Position numbers and translations under genes: made by a program. The notes below the pieces were generated by a model. The model had not been told where the DNA came from and made no database searches. It saw only the letters and a program-made list of their open reading frames with translations. Shown here piece by piece: positions 43,687 through 53,114 of a stretch of 64,000 nucleotides of DNA; position 1 is the first letter of the stretch, and each line of letters begins with the position of its first letter. The DNA comes from an uncultured Kordiimonas sp. (GTDB lineage Bacteria; Pseudomonadota; Alphaproteobacteria; Sphingomonadales; Kordiimonadaceae), in the NCBI GenBank assembly GCA_947503625.1, contig CANNEK010000001.1, positions 486,152-550,151 on the forward strand, in the 5' to 3' direction.

Positions 43687-44253
43687 ATGACCTTTAAAAA
43701 AACTGGCTTGTTGATAGCTATACCCGCAGCCCTGATGATTGGCGCGTGCAGCACCAACCAATCCCCCAATTCATATGACAGTCGGGCTGTTGGGCAGGTC
43801 AACCGTGTTGAACGTGGCACTATCGAAAGCTATCGCTGGGTACAGATTGAACGACGCAATTCAGGCGTCGGCACAGTTGCGGGCGCCGGAATTGGTGCTG
43901 CTGCAGGTTCCACAATAGGCAGTGGCCGTGGCCGTGGCGCTGAAAACGTTATCGGCGCAATAGGTGGGGCACTGCTTGGCGGACTCATCGGCAACAGCAT
44001 TGAAAAGTCGGGTAGCAAAAAAGGCGGGTTTGAATACCTTATCCGCACCGAAAGCGGTGCACTCGTTAGCCTGGTACAGCAGGATACAAGTCCCCTACCT
44101 GAAGGTGCACCGGTTGTCATCATGTTTAGCGGCAGCCAAAGCCGGGTGGTTTTCGACCACAACGCACCGCGTTACCAAGGACAGCCATATGAAAATGCAC
44201 CCCCGCCCGTAGAGGGTGAAAATGGAGAATATAAACCTCAGGCCGGCGGTTAG
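43687..44253 (+). CDS. Glycine-zipper outer-membrane lipoprotein (SlyB/Pcp-like)
   Basis: Protein of 188 residues. A lipoprotein signal ends in the lipobox MIGAC (Cys about residue 20). The glycine-zipper region GVGTVAGAGIGAAAGSTIGS and VIGAIGGALLGGLIGNSIEK can span the membrane as a tight helical pair. The C-terminal part has GGFEYLIRTESGALVSLVQQ and FSGSQSRVV, the pattern of SlyB-type lipoproteins. The ATG at 43687 follows AGGAG at six bases. The role is probably envelope stability. A terminator follows at 44289-44319. Confidence 0.88.
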   Translation: MTFKKTGLLIAIPAALMIGACSTNQSPNSYDSRAVGQVNRVERGTIESYRWVQIERRNSGVGTVAGAGIGAAAGSTIGSGRGRGAENVIGAIGGALLGGLIGNSIEKSGSKKGGFEYLIRTESGALVSLVQQDTSPLPEGAPVVIMFSGSQSRVVFDHNAPRYQGQPYENAPPPVEGENGEYKPQAGG

Positions 44254-44288
44254 CTGAACTAACAGTTTTCCTGATGTTTCGCTTACAG

Positions 44289-44319
44289 GCCCTGGCAATC
44301 GCCAGGGCTCTTTGATTTA
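44289..44319 (+). terminator. Terminator after the glycine-zipper lipoprotein gene
   Basis: GCCCTGGC, loop AATC, GCCAGGGC: a perfect eight-base stem followed by TCTTTGATTT. The T tract is broken, so efficiency may be moderate. Confidence 0.7.
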
Positions 44320-44426
44320 AACCAGACATTTGAGCTCAGTGTAGCAATTGAGCCAAATCATGGATGTTACTTGCCCTGAGCGTTAGTCAGGCTGTTCTCT
44401 ATTTTGTTTACGGAGACCGCCAAGCC

Positions 44427-45092
44427 ATGATCTATGAGAATATCGTCTTCCTGCATCTTTTACTGTTTGTCTTCTGGCTTGGCGGAGATGTAGGGGTATT
44501 TATCCTGGGGCAACAATCCCGACGATCTGACGTCTATTCCCTGACCGAACGTATGACAATTCTAAAAATATTGACCATGGTTGACATGGCACCCCGCACT
44601 TGCATCGCGCTCATGGTACCGGTTTCACTAACTGTCGCGAGCGCAGGCGGATGGTGGGCTGTCCCTGCACCGATGCTGTGGGGCGGATGGTTTGTTGGTG
44701 CAACGTTACTTGTCGCTGCCTGGACAGGCTTCATAAATCATGGCTCCGCCAAAGCTGCAATCGCCAAAAAAGTCGACTTCTGGCTTCAGATCGCCATGGC
44801 GATATTCTATGGGAGCGTTGCAGTTTCATCGCTAACGGGAAACGGCCCGATCGCCGATACATGGCTCGCTGCAAAGACCATGTTGTATGCTTTGATTTTC
44901 GTCACCGCAATCATGATCGATTTGTCTTATCGACCAATCGGCCCGGCCCTGCAAAAATTGATTGCAGACGAAACCAATGCAGAAGCTGAAGCTTTTGTAC
45001 TTTCTATCCAGAACAAAACACGAAAGTGGGTTCTAACTATTTACGGATTGCTTTTCGTGATCGGATACATTGGCGCGGTTAAACCATTTTAA
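44427..45092 (+). CDS. Multi-pass membrane protein of unknown function
   Basis: Protein of 221 residues with about six hydrophobic helices. It begins MIYENIVFLHLLLFVFWLGG, then has ILTMVDMAPRTCIALMVPVS, and includes GGWWAVPAPMLWGGWF and KVDFWLQIAMAIFYGS. It resembles the CopD/DUF2269-like group of small membrane proteins in which early His residues (HLL) may bind heme or metal, but this is only a resemblance. The start ATG at 44427 is preferred by homologue length as I recall it; ATG at 44364 in the same frame would add 21 residues. Neither has an ideal ribosome site. Confidence 0.78.
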   Translation: MIYENIVFLHLLLFVFWLGGDVGVFILGQQSRRSDVYSLTERMTILKILTMVDMAPRTCIALMVPVSLTVASAGGWWAVPAPMLWGGWFVGATLLVAAWTGFINHGSAKAAIAKKVDFWLQIAMAIFYGSVAVSSLTGNGPIADTWLAAKTMLYALIFVTAIMIDLSYRPIGPALQKLIADETNAEAEAFVLSIQNKTRKWVLTIYGLLFVIGYIGAVKPF

Positions 45093-45148
45093 CACATACC
45101 TCTGGCAAAAGCCTGGCGGCCTCCGAAGAAACCGCCATCTATTCCAAG

Positions 45149-46564
45149 CTAACGATCACCAGCGGGCTGATCCTCGTCGTAAACATATTCAACTGTCCAC
45201 TTCGTGCAGGTATAGCTATCACCTCGATAATCATACCTCATACAGGTACGGACCTCCTCAGGAGGCTGGTACGGCCTTGTCTCGTATATGTGCCTGCCAT
45301 TCTCGTCAAAACGCGCACCTGAAGAATAAGGTTGCCTGTACCCAGTCGACGGCGCCGGATGGTGGTTAGCATTGTTCCTGGTTGCCGCGTTACCGATTGT
45401 TGCACCTACAACTGCGCCAGCAACAGCCCCGGCAGTACGATTGCGGCCGCCATCTATCTCGGCACCAATAATGCCTCCAACAACAGCGCCCAGCAACGTG
45501 CCAGCAACATTGTCACCACTACCATTGGTATAACGATAGTTGCTGTGGCCATAGTGATGGCCATCGTCATGATGGAAGCCGGGGCAATAGTCACCATAGT
45601 GATAATGGTTGTGGCGGTGTGCCCAGCCCCATGACGCCCTGTGGCCATAGAAACCGCGAGCAAACGGCCAGTGGCTATAATAGTCATAATAGTTATAGGC
45701 GTTGTAATAGGAACCAAAGTACGGCCAGAACGGGTCATAAAAGCCCAGTGAATAGCGCGGACCGGTATAGAAACCGCCAAAACCGAAGAAAACACTGTTT
45801 CCAAAGCGGGGATAAAAATAGTTCCTATAGACGTTGCGCCTCACACGCGGCTGATAAGGGTCAGCACGGCGGTGTGTGTCGCGGTAACGGTAGCTGCCCC
45901 GGTCACGATAACGATCCACGCGTGCGTTACGTGCAGATGCCCTTGCTCTTGTGCCATCATAGCGAGCTGCATCGTTGTAATCGTAGCGACCAGCACCACG
46001 ACTATTGGTGCGGGTTGCCTGTCTTTGGTTTTGGCGCTGGGTCTGGCGTGCCCGCTCGCGTGTTTGTTGGCGAGCATCCTGACGAACCTGCGCTCTCGAC
46101 ACCTGCCGGGAACCACGGTTCGGATTTTGCCGAGCGGTCTGGCGGCTATCTTGGCGAACCTGTTGCCGGGTCAGTTGACGGTCAGCCGGGCGCGCCGTGC
46201 GGCGCGTATCCTGACGCGTATTCTGGCGCGCTTGCTGGTTGGCACGCGCTTCGGTTCGGGCATTAATTTCCCTGTTGCTCAGTGATTGATCGCGAACCTG
46301 CCTTGGTGCTTGCGCGCGGCTTATCTGGTCCGAACGTTCTGGTCTTTGCGCCCCGGGCTGTCGTTGTTGGGAACGCTGGCCACGGGGGGCTCGCGCCTGA
46401 CGTTGCTGAACTCGGGATCGATTAACACGCTGGCGAGGAGGAGCATTTTGCGCTTTTTCCGCCCGAACACGCTCTTTGCGGTCCTTGCGATCATCGGCGC
46501 TCACTGTGGTCAGGGGAAGCATGACAGCCGTAGCAGTCAGCAGCAACAGAGACTTTTTAAACAT
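45149..46564 (-). CDS. Exported Arg/Gln-rich repeat protein with glycine zipper
   Basis: Protein of 471 residues. A signal peptide (MFKKSLLLLTATAVMLPLTT) is followed by about 190 residues of low complexity made of short Arg/Gln units such as QARQNTRQDTRRTARPADRQ, very basic and probably disordered. A Tyr/Gly/His-rich middle (about 235-350) follows, for example YYNAYNYYDYYSHWPF and HRHNHYHYGDYCPGFHHDDG. A glycine-zipper segment (AGTLLGAVVGGIIGAEIDGG) comes next, and the C-terminal tail has two Cys (CMRYDYRGDSYTC). The ATG at 46564 has GGAGAG four bases upstream. The zipper suggests an outer-membrane location. Function is unknown; the basic region could bind nucleic acid, LPS or polyanions. Confidence 0.88.
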   Translation of the reverse strand: MFKKSLLLLTATAVMLPLTTVSADDRKDRKERVRAEKAQNAPPRQRVNRSRVQQRQARAPRGQRSQQRQPGAQRPERSDQISRAQAPRQVRDQSLSNREINARTEARANQQARQNTRQDTRRTARPADRQLTRQQVRQDSRQTARQNPNRGSRQVSRAQVRQDARQQTRERARQTQRQNQRQATRTNSRGAGRYDYNDAARYDGTRARASARNARVDRYRDRGSYRYRDTHRRADPYQPRVRRNVYRNYFYPRFGNSVFFGFGGFYTGPRYSLGFYDPFWPYFGSYYNAYNYYDYYSHWPFARGFYGHRASWGWAHRHNHYHYGDYCPGFHHDDGHHYGHSNYRYTNGSGDNVAGTLLGAVVGGIIGAEIDGGRNRTAGAVAGAVVGATIGNAATRNNANHHPAPSTGYRQPYSSGARFDENGRHIYETRPYQPPEEVRTCMRYDYRGDSYTCTKWTVEYVYDEDQPAGDR

Positions 46565-46744
46565 ATTACTCTCCAACGATTGTTGCGGACAGCATACCGA
46601 GGTCAACTGAACGCAACATGAACCCCCTCTTCACGTTACTTGGGCATGCGATGGTAACACCGCAATGCCGATCAACAAAGAGTGACCGATGCAGATGGCA
46701 AAATTGGGGCGGCAGAAAGCCGACAGAGATAGAACGGTCGTGGA

Positions 46745-48979
46745 TTAGGTTGATAACTGGTTCGCCAATGGCAAACGCCTTACCCGCATGCCCGTAGCAT
46801 CGTGTATGGCATTCATCAAGGCAGGGGCCAGTGGCGGGATAGCCGGTTCACCCATGCCAGTGGGGTCTTCCTTGCTTTCGATCAGATGAATATCAATTAC
46901 CCTAGGTGATTTATCTATTCTGGACATCGAATAGGTGTCAAAATTCTGCTGCTTAACGGCTGCGTTTTCGACAATAATTTCCTGTCCCAACGCGACAGAA
47001 AGACCGTCGTGGATAGCACCTTCTATCTGAGCCTCTACGCCAAGCGGGTTGACGATCAGACCACAATCCGCAGCTGTTGTCACACGCTCAACAGTTACGT
47101 CACCATTCCGCACGGACACATCAATAACATGAGCAACATATGACAAATGCGAGTAATAGCCCGCAATGCCCCGCCCCCAGCCCTGTGGCAGCTTTTCACC
47201 CCAGCCAGCCTCTAGCGCGGCCCTGCGAAAACACTGAGCCATTCGTTCAGTTTCCATGAAATAACGCCTGCTGCCAACATCAAGTTTTTTAGGCGACCCA
47301 AGCACGCTGAGTTGGAACTCCAGAGGGTCGATCCCTGCCGCTCGCGCCATTTCGTCGAGAAAACTCATTTGGGCGAAAGCGGAATTGACACTACCCGGTG
47401 CGCGCCATGGCCCCCTCGGGACTGGGCTGGGAACAAAATTCTGCGCAAACTCAGTGTTGTCAACCATGCCTGGCGCAAAGTGATCCATCATCAAGTCTTC
47501 ATGTATCCATCCTATTTCCGGAAGCGTATCGGGGTCCAGGCTTGGGTAGCCAGAAGACTGGCGGTGTCGCATGGCTGTCAGTTTACCACCCTCGTCAACA
47601 GCCCCTGTCATTCTATACTGATTTGCGTTGCGATATCTGCACTGTGTAAGCTCGTCTTCCCTTGTCCAGCTGACCTTTACAGGCTTACCAATAGCTTTGG
47701 AAATGTATGCAGCTTCTGCGGGAAAGTCTTTATCCCAGCGACGACCAAAAGCACCGCCAGAGCGCGACACATCCACTTCAATATTGTCCTGATCAACGCC
47801 AGTGATTGTATGAGCAACGTCCTGAACACGGTAGGGATGTTGGCAAGGCACGCTCATGTAAACACGGTCGGGGCGGACATCGGCGATCGCTGAATGGGGT
47901 TCCATAAGTGCGTGGCCAACATGTGGTACGACGTATTTTGCGTCATGCACCGTTGCTGCTGAACGATAGGCGGTATCGAAATTCCCCTCCGCTCTGTGCG
48001 GATTGAAGTCTCCGGTTTCCAGGTCTTCAAGACTTTCCGCCTCAACATCCAGAGAATTGTAGCCCTCAAACGGACCCTCATCCCATTCGACTTCAAGTAG
48101 TGAGCGCCCTTTTTTTGCGGCCCAAAAACTCTCTGCAATCACCGCAACACCAGCGGCAAGATGCGGCGCAAGCGGGCTGCTGTTTGATGGGCGTTCAATT
48201 GTCAGAATATCAACAACGCCGGGAACACCAAGAGCTGCAGCAGCGTCTACCGAGCGAACCGCGCCCCTGAAATGAGGGCTGCGGGCGATAACCGCATGCA
48301 ACATCCCGGGCATAGCCTGGTCAATCCCGAAAACTGGCTTGCCTGTCACGATATCTATCGCAGTTTTACTTTTTGTTGGCCGCCCGATAAGCCCGAATTC
48401 ACTGGTTTTCTTAAGTGTCACACCCTGTCCGGGTACGGGCATTCCAACCACCTCATCAATGAGGTCGCCGTACGCAACGCGCTCTCCGGTCGCAGGATTA
48501 GTCACATAGCTGTTCTTCGTTTCCAGACCTTCGGAACTAACGTTCCACAGCTTTGCCGCAGCCATCTTCAGCATTTCACGCCCTTGAGCACCGAATTCTC
48601 TCATGGGGTGCCACATGGACCGTATGCTATTGCTTCCTCCAGTACTTTGACGAACAAACAAGTATTCCAGTTCGCCTTTCGCGTTGCGTTTGCGGCGTAA
48701 TGGAAGCTGTTTCACCGTCACATTTGACCAGTCAGCATCGAGTTCTTCCGCGAGGAGCATGGGCACACCGGTAGACGTGCCCTGGCCCATTTCAGCCTTC
48801 GGGTTGTGAATAATGATCGAGTTGTCACGGTTTATCGTGACCAATGGAACTGTCATGCCATCAGCGTCGAGAACAGCTCGCCCAGCCGCGAAAACAGCCT
48901 TGGGAACCATAAAAGTCACCGCACCCGCAGCGGCCATAAGTTTCATTACAGAACGGCGATCTAGGGCGGCAACAGTCAT
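46745..48979 (-). CDS. Tat-exported molybdenum hydroxylase large subunit (IorB-like)
   Basis: Protein of 744 residues of the xanthine dehydrogenase family, closest in layout to isoquinoline 1-oxidoreductase / aldehyde dehydrogenase beta subunits. The Tat signal is LDRRSVMKLMAAAGAVTF. Cofactor-binding segments include KAEMGQGTSTGVPMLLAEEL, GGAFGRRWDKDF, PRGPWRAPGSVNSAFAQ and the catalytic Glu in GMGEPAIPP. The partner [2Fe-2S] subunit and a cytochrome are expected but are not adjacent on either side. The ATG at 48979 has GGAGGAGA five bases upstream, deciding it over a longer open frame. The substrate is unknown (aldehyde or N-heterocycle). Confidence 0.92.
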   Translation of the reverse strand: MTVAALDRRSVMKLMAAAGAVTFMVPKAVFAAGRAVLDADGMTVPLVTINRDNSIIIHNPKAEMGQGTSTGVPMLLAEELDADWSNVTVKQLPLRRKRNAKGELEYLFVRQSTGGSNSIRSMWHPMREFGAQGREMLKMAAAKLWNVSSEGLETKNSYVTNPATGERVAYGDLIDEVVGMPVPGQGVTLKKTSEFGLIGRPTKSKTAIDIVTGKPVFGIDQAMPGMLHAVIARSPHFRGAVRSVDAAAALGVPGVVDILTIERPSNSSPLAPHLAAGVAVIAESFWAAKKGRSLLEVEWDEGPFEGYNSLDVEAESLEDLETGDFNPHRAEGNFDTAYRSAATVHDAKYVVPHVGHALMEPHSAIADVRPDRVYMSVPCQHPYRVQDVAHTITGVDQDNIEVDVSRSGGAFGRRWDKDFPAEAAYISKAIGKPVKVSWTREDELTQCRYRNANQYRMTGAVDEGGKLTAMRHRQSSGYPSLDPDTLPEIGWIHEDLMMDHFAPGMVDNTEFAQNFVPSPVPRGPWRAPGSVNSAFAQMSFLDEMARAAGIDPLEFQLSVLGSPKKLDVGSRRYFMETERMAQCFRRAALEAGWGEKLPQGWGRGIAGYYSHLSYVAHVIDVSVRNGDVTVERVTTAADCGLIVNPLGVEAQIEGAIHDGLSVALGQEIIVENAAVKQQNFDTYSMSRIDKSPRVIDIHLIESKEDPTGMGEPAIPPLAPALMNAIHDATGMRVRRLPLANQLST

Positions 48980-49074
48980 GACAGTCTCCTCCATTTGAGA
49001 GGAAATCATACTGTACATGCCGGAATTCGTCGCCACCGCTAGTCGCAATAGTATAACAATTTGTCGCAAACAAC

Positions 49075-49100
49075 AAAAAAGGCTCGCCATTGGCGAGCCT
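49075..49100 (-). terminator. Terminator of gatB
   Basis: Minus strand: AGGCTCGCCA / TGGCGAGCCT hairpin followed by six T and GTTGTTTG. The stem is very stable. It follows the gatB stop by about 30 bases. Confidence 0.9.
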
Positions 49101-49130
49101 GTAATGCCGGTTATTGAAAGCTTGGCTTCT

Positions 49131-50618
49131 CTATCCGTCCAGCTTGGGTTTCAAAAGCTGGTTCACCATGCCAGGATTAGCTTTTCCCTGGGTCGCCTTC
49201 ATAACCTGACCAACAAAGAAACCGAGCAATTTGTCCTTGCCCGCCCGATATTGCTCAAGTTGACCCGGGTTCGCCGCGATCACTTCGTCGATGATCTTTT
49301 CGATCGCACCTGTGTCGGAAACCTGTTTCAGGCCCTTTTCTTCAACAATTGCCGCCGCGTCTTTGCCGGTTTCGAACATTATTTCGAAAACATCCTTCGC
49401 GATACGGCCAGAAATTGTGCCATCTTCAATCAACACCAACAGGTCTGCGCCCTGCTCAGCTGTTACAGGCGAATTCGCAATGGTTTTCCCTGCCTTGTTA
49501 AGCGCACCAAACAAATCGCCGGTTAGCCAGTTAGAGGCCTTAACAGCAACTGCCGCTTCATCTTTTTTGGCGGCTTTTGCCAGAGCTGCCACCAGTGTTT
49601 CAAAATAGTCCGCCTGTTCCTTCTCGGCGACCAGAACGCCAGCGTTATAGTCATTGAGGCCCAGCGCACTCATGAAGCGGGCTTTTTTGACATCTGGCAA
49701 CTCGGGCAAGCTGTCTTGAGCGGCCTCAATAAAGGCATCGTCAAATTCAAGTGGCAGAAGATCCGGGTCAGGGAAGTAACGATAATCATGCGCTTCTTCC
49801 TTTGACCTCATGGAGCGGGTTTCGCCCTTGTTCGGGTCAAACAACCTTGTTTCCTGATCAATGGTACCGCCAGCCTCAATTATATCGACCTGACGACGCG
49901 CCTCTACTTCAATGGCCTGCCGGACAAAACGGATAGAGTTTACATTCTTGATCTCACAACGTGTACCGAGTTCATCACCCGGCTTGCGGACAGAAACGTT
50001 CACATCCGCACGCATGCTGCCCTGTTCCATATTGCCGTCGCAAGAACCAATATACCGCACGATTGAGCGCAACTTGGTCAGATAAGCGCCTGCTTCATCC
50101 GGGCTGCGCATGTCTGGCATGGAAACAATTTCCATCAGGGCCACGCCAGACCTGTTGAGGTCCACATAGGTGAATTGCGGATGCTGATCATGCATTGATT
50201 TGCCTGCATCCTGCTCAAGGTGAATACGCTCGACACCGACTTCCTTGGTTTTACCTTCACCCAGATCCAGCAATACGATTCCTTCACCAACAACCGGGTG
50301 TTTGAACTGGCTGATCTGGTAGCCTTGCGGCAAGTCAGCATAGAAATAGTTCTTGCGGTCAAACACAGAGAATTTGTTGATCTGCGCGCCGAGTGCCAGC
50401 CCCGTACGAACAGCCTGACGAACACACTCGCCGTTGATGGTTGGCAGCATACCCGGCATCGCCGCATCAACCAACGACACTTGCGCATTCGGCTCTGCAC
50501 CAAATTCTGTTGAAGCGCCGGAAAAGAGCTTAGCGTTTGAAATCACCTGGGCATGCACCTCAAGGCCAACCACAACTTCCCAGTCACCCTTAGCGCCCTG
50601 TATGCGATAATCACTCAT
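49131..50618 (-). CDS. gatB: Asp-tRNA(Asn)/Glu-tRNA(Gln) amidotransferase subunit B
   Basis: Protein of 495 residues, the tRNA-binding and kinase subunit of Gat[25 protein letters not shown] starts the catalytic cradle; [25 protein letters not shown] and [17 protein letters not shown] are family motifs. The C-terminal YqeY-like tail domain (about 400-495) binds the tRNA elbow. The ATG at 50618 follows the gatA stop by four bases, with GGAGATAAGG as ribosome site, and is chosen over an earlier start inside gatA. It is the last gene of gatCAB, with a strong terminator. Confidence 0.98.
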   Translation of the reverse strand: MSDYRIQGAKGDWEVVVGLEVHAQVISNAKLFSGASTEFGAEPNAQVSLVDAAMPGMLPTINGECVRQAVRTGLALGAQINKFSVFDRKNYFYADLPQGYQISQFKHPVVGEGIVLLDLGEGKTKEVGVERIHLEQDAGKSMHDQHPQFTYVDLNRSGVALMEIVSMPDMRSPDEAGAYLTKLRSIVRYIGSCDGNMEQGSMRADVNVSVRKPGDELGTRCEIKNVNSIRFVRQAIEVEARRQVDIIEAGGTIDQETRLFDPNKGETRSMRSKEEAHDYRYFPDPDLLPLEFDDAFIEAAQDSLPELPDVKKARFMSALGLNDYNAGVLVAEKEQADYFETLVAALAKAAKKDEAAVAVKASNWLTGDLFGALNKAGKTIANSPVTAEQGADLLVLIEDGTISGRIAKDVFEIMFETGKDAAAIVEEKGLKQVSDTGAIEKIIDEVIAANPGQLEQYRAGKDKLLGFFVGQVMKATQGKANPGMVNQLLKPKLDG

Positions 50619-50622
50619 GACC

Positions 50623-52107
50623 TTATCTCCACCACATTTCAGGCTGCGCCGAGAATGCTGCAGCTTCTTCAATTACACCGGAAACCCTGAACACAGTTTC
50701 CTCATCCCACGCCTTGCCGAGAACCTGAAGGCCGAGGGGCAAACCATTTTCGCTCAAACCTGCAGGCACACTTGAACCCGGGAGCCCTGCAAGAGAAGCA
50801 GGCACGGTGAAGACATCATTCAAATACATCGCCAAGGGATCATTTGATTTCTCACCGAACGCGAACGCCGCGCTTGGTGCAGTCGGTGTCAGGATCGCGT
50901 CAACCTTTTCAAAAGCACGTTTGAAATCGTCTGCAATCAATCGCCTGACCTTCTGAGCTTTCAGATAGTAAGCGTCATAGTAGCCGGCCGACAGCACATA
51001 GGTACCAATCATTATCCGGCGCTTGACTTCCTCACCGAAACCTTCACCGCGCGTAGTGTAGTACATGTCGTCAAGATTGCCGCCATCAGGCACATTGCGC
51101 AGGCCATATTTAACGCCATCGTACCGTGCCAGATTTGAAGACGCCTCAGCCGGCGCAACAATATAGTAGGTGGGCAACGCATACCTGGTATGTGGCAGGT
51201 TAATATCCACCACTTCAGCACCCGCAGCCTTCATCCACTCAATGCCTTTGTGCCACAGCGCTTCAATCTCGCCGGGCATGCCCGCCAGATGATATTCCTG
51301 CGGGATTCCAATCTTCATACCGCGAATATCGCCCGTAAGCGCTGCTTCAAAATTCGGCACTGGAATATCAACAGACGTGCTGTCTTTGACATCATAACCT
51401 GCCATACTCCCAAGCATGATAGCACCGTCACGAACATCGCGTGTGATCGGACCTGCCTGATCAAGAGAGCTTGCGAAAGCAACCATGCCATAACGGCTGC
51501 ACCGACCATAGGTTGGCTTCATCCCGAATGTACCGGTAAAAGCGGCTGGCTGGCGGATAGAACCGCCGGTATCTGAAGCGGTTGCACCCATAGCCGCATA
51601 ACCTGCAACAGAAGCAACCGACCCCCCCGAAGAACCACCAGGGACATAGTTGTTGTTACTGCCCTCGGCTCGCCATGGGTTCTTGACCGCACCATAATAG
51701 CTGGTTTCGTTGGATGAGCCCATCGCGAACTCGTCCATGTTCAGCTTCCCGAGCATAACAGCGCCGTCATCCCAAAGGTTTTGGGTCACGCTGCTTTCAT
51801 ATTCTGGTTTGAAGCCATCAAGGATATGGGAACACGCCTGAGTGTGAACCCCTTTGGTTGCGAACAGGTCCTTGATACCAACAGGAATGCCCGTCATGCT
51901 TTTCGAGCCGCCAGCCCTGATTACAGCATCCGCTGCGTCTGCTTGCGCCAGAGCGATATCCGGTGTCTTTTCAATGTAGGCATTCAGCGTGCCTGATGCC
52001 TCAACCGCTGCAATGTGCGCTTCCGTCAGTTCACGGGAGGTAAACTCGCCTTTTTTGAGGAGGTCCCGAGCGTCCGCGATTTTCAGTTTCGTAAGATCAG
52101 TCATCAT
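50623..52107 (-). CDS. gatA: Asp-tRNA(Asn)/Glu-tRNA(Gln) amidotransferase subunit A
   Basis: Protein of 494 residues of the amidase signature family, which releases ammonia from glutamine and passes it to GatB. The Ser-cisSer-Lys triad is visible: Lys in [14 protein letters not shown], Ser in [14 protein letters not shown], and the nucleophile in [14 protein letters not shown]. Two in-frame starts (TTG/ATG at 52107 and ATG at 52104) sit side by side. It follows gatC by six bases and precedes gatB by four. Confidence 0.98.
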   Translation of the reverse strand: MMTDLTKLKIADARDLLKKGEFTSRELTEAHIAAVEASGTLNAYIEKTPDIALAQADAADAVIRAGGSKSMTGIPVGIKDLFATKGVHTQACSHILDGFKPEYESSVTQNLWDDGAVMLGKLNMDEFAMGSSNETSYYGAVKNPWRAEGSNNNYVPGGSSGGSVASVAGYAAMGATASDTGGSIRQPAAFTGTFGMKPTYGRCSRYGMVAFASSLDQAGPITRDVRDGAIMLGSMAGYDVKDSTSVDIPVPNFEAALTGDIRGMKIGIPQEYHLAGMPGEIEALWHKGIEWMKAAGAEVVDINLPHTRYALPTYYIVAPAEASSNLARYDGVKYGLRNVPDGGNLDDMYYTTRGEGFGEEVKRRIMIGTYVLSAGYYDAYYLKAQKVRRLIADDFKRAFEKVDAILTPTAPSAAFAFGEKSNDPLAMYLNDVFTVPASLAGLPGSSVPAGLSENGLPLGLQVLGKAWDEETVFRVSGVIEEAAAFSAQPEMWWR

Positions 52108-52113
52108 ATGGCC

Positions 52114-52404
52114 CTACTCGATAACTTTTGGAACAGCAAAAAAGCCATACTCGGCGTTCGGCGCATTCTTCAGCACGCTGTCCTGTTTGTCGCCGTCATC
52201 GACCGTATCCTCGCGCCAGCGCAATTTCGCGTCAACAACGCTCGACATGGGTTCGATATTATCCGTATTCACTTCGGAAAGCTGCTCTACCCAGTCCAGA
52301 ATGTTATTAAGCTCGCCCGCGAGCGGCTCAAGCTTGTCTTCTTCAATTTTTATCCGCGCCAAACGCGCGATTTTGGCAACTGTTGCCTTATCGATATTGG
52401 ACAT
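52114..52404 (-). CDS. gatC: Asp-tRNA(Asn)/Glu-tRNA(Gln) amidotransferase subunit C
   Basis: Protein of 96 residues that holds GatA and GatB together. KATVAKIARLARIKIEEDKL, LNNILDWVEQL and the conserved middle VNTDNIEPMSSV are the family signature; the tail LRWREDTVDDGDKQD and the end FFAVPKVIE are typical. The ATG at 52404 has CAGGAA upstream. It is the first gene of gatCAB. The GNAT gene is divergent, so the operon promoter lies in 52405-52550. Confidence 0.97.
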   Translation of the reverse strand: MSNIDKATVAKIARLARIKIEEDKLEPLAGELNNILDWVEQLSEVNTDNIEPMSSVVDAKLRWREDTVDDGDKQDSVLKNAPNAEYGFFAVPKVIE

Positions 52405-52550
52405 GAAAAATTCCTGTTAGGCATGAAATTCATGACTGAGCCAAAAAATTATGGGCTTCAATCCAAAAACCTGCTGAAATTAGCGCGGAACTTAGCGCCA
52501 GTAGCGCATTGTCGCAAGCATGGAATCAGAGGCTAAACAAGGAAATCGTT

Positions 52551-53114
52551 ATGAATGGGCCAAAAATAACGGTTCGCAACGCCAAACCGGCCGATGCCAG
52601 GCAAATGAATGCCTATGTTCGGGACATCTATGCAACCAGCGAACATCTGATCACATTGCCATCCGAGTTCCGTACCAGCGCGTTCAGGCAACGATTCTGG
52701 ATTGCCGGCAAAAACGCCAACCCCTATGAGACATGCCTGCTTGCGACCGAGGGCACCAACACTATAGGCATGCTGGACAGCTGGACCGACCGACGAGCTC
52801 GTGTTTCGCACGTTACAACCTTTTCGATGTCGGTGCACCGCAACTGGCGCAAGCAGGGCATTGGTACCCGGCTGCTGTCCACTTTCATAGATTGGGTGGA
52901 CCAAAATCCGCGGCTATCAAAAATCGAGCTTCATGTTCATGCCGACAATTCGCCCGCAATGCGATTGTACGAAAGCTTGGGGTTTGAGATTGAAGGGACT
53001 CGTCGTGGGGCAGTACGCTATGATAATAACCGTTTCGTTGATGACATTTTAATGGCATATTGGCCAAATTCATCAAACGTTGAAATGGATTTGAAGGCGA
53101 AGCAATGGCATTAA
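52551..53114 (+). CDS. GNAT family N-acetyltransferase
   Basis: Protein of 187 residues. The acetyl-CoA-binding motif A is SVHRNWRKQGIGTRLLSTFI, and motif B has HVHADNSPAMRLYESLGFEIEG. The layout (ITVRNAKPADARQMNAYVRD at the N-terminus) matches RimI/ribosomal-protein-like or small-molecule GNATs; the substrate is unknown. The ATG at 52551 has AGGAA six bases upstream, deciding it over an earlier start. It overlaps the next gene by 10 bases, so the two are co-transcribed. Confidence 0.93.
   Translation: MNGPKITVRNAKPADARQMNAYVRDIYATSEHLITLPSEFRTSAFRQRFWIAGKNANPYETCLLATEGTNTIGMLDSWTDRRARVSHVTTFSMSVHRNWRKQGIGTRLLSTFIDWVDQNPRLSKIELHVHADNSPAMRLYESLGFEIEGTRRGAVRYDNNRFVDDILMAYWPNSSNVEMDLKAKQWH

Noticed and set aside
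45619..46266. Long plus-strand open frame (215 residues) across the Arg/Gln-rich gene
   Set aside because: It mirrors the repetitive, biased codons of the minus-strand gene, which has a signal peptide and a good ribosome site. The plus frame has neither.
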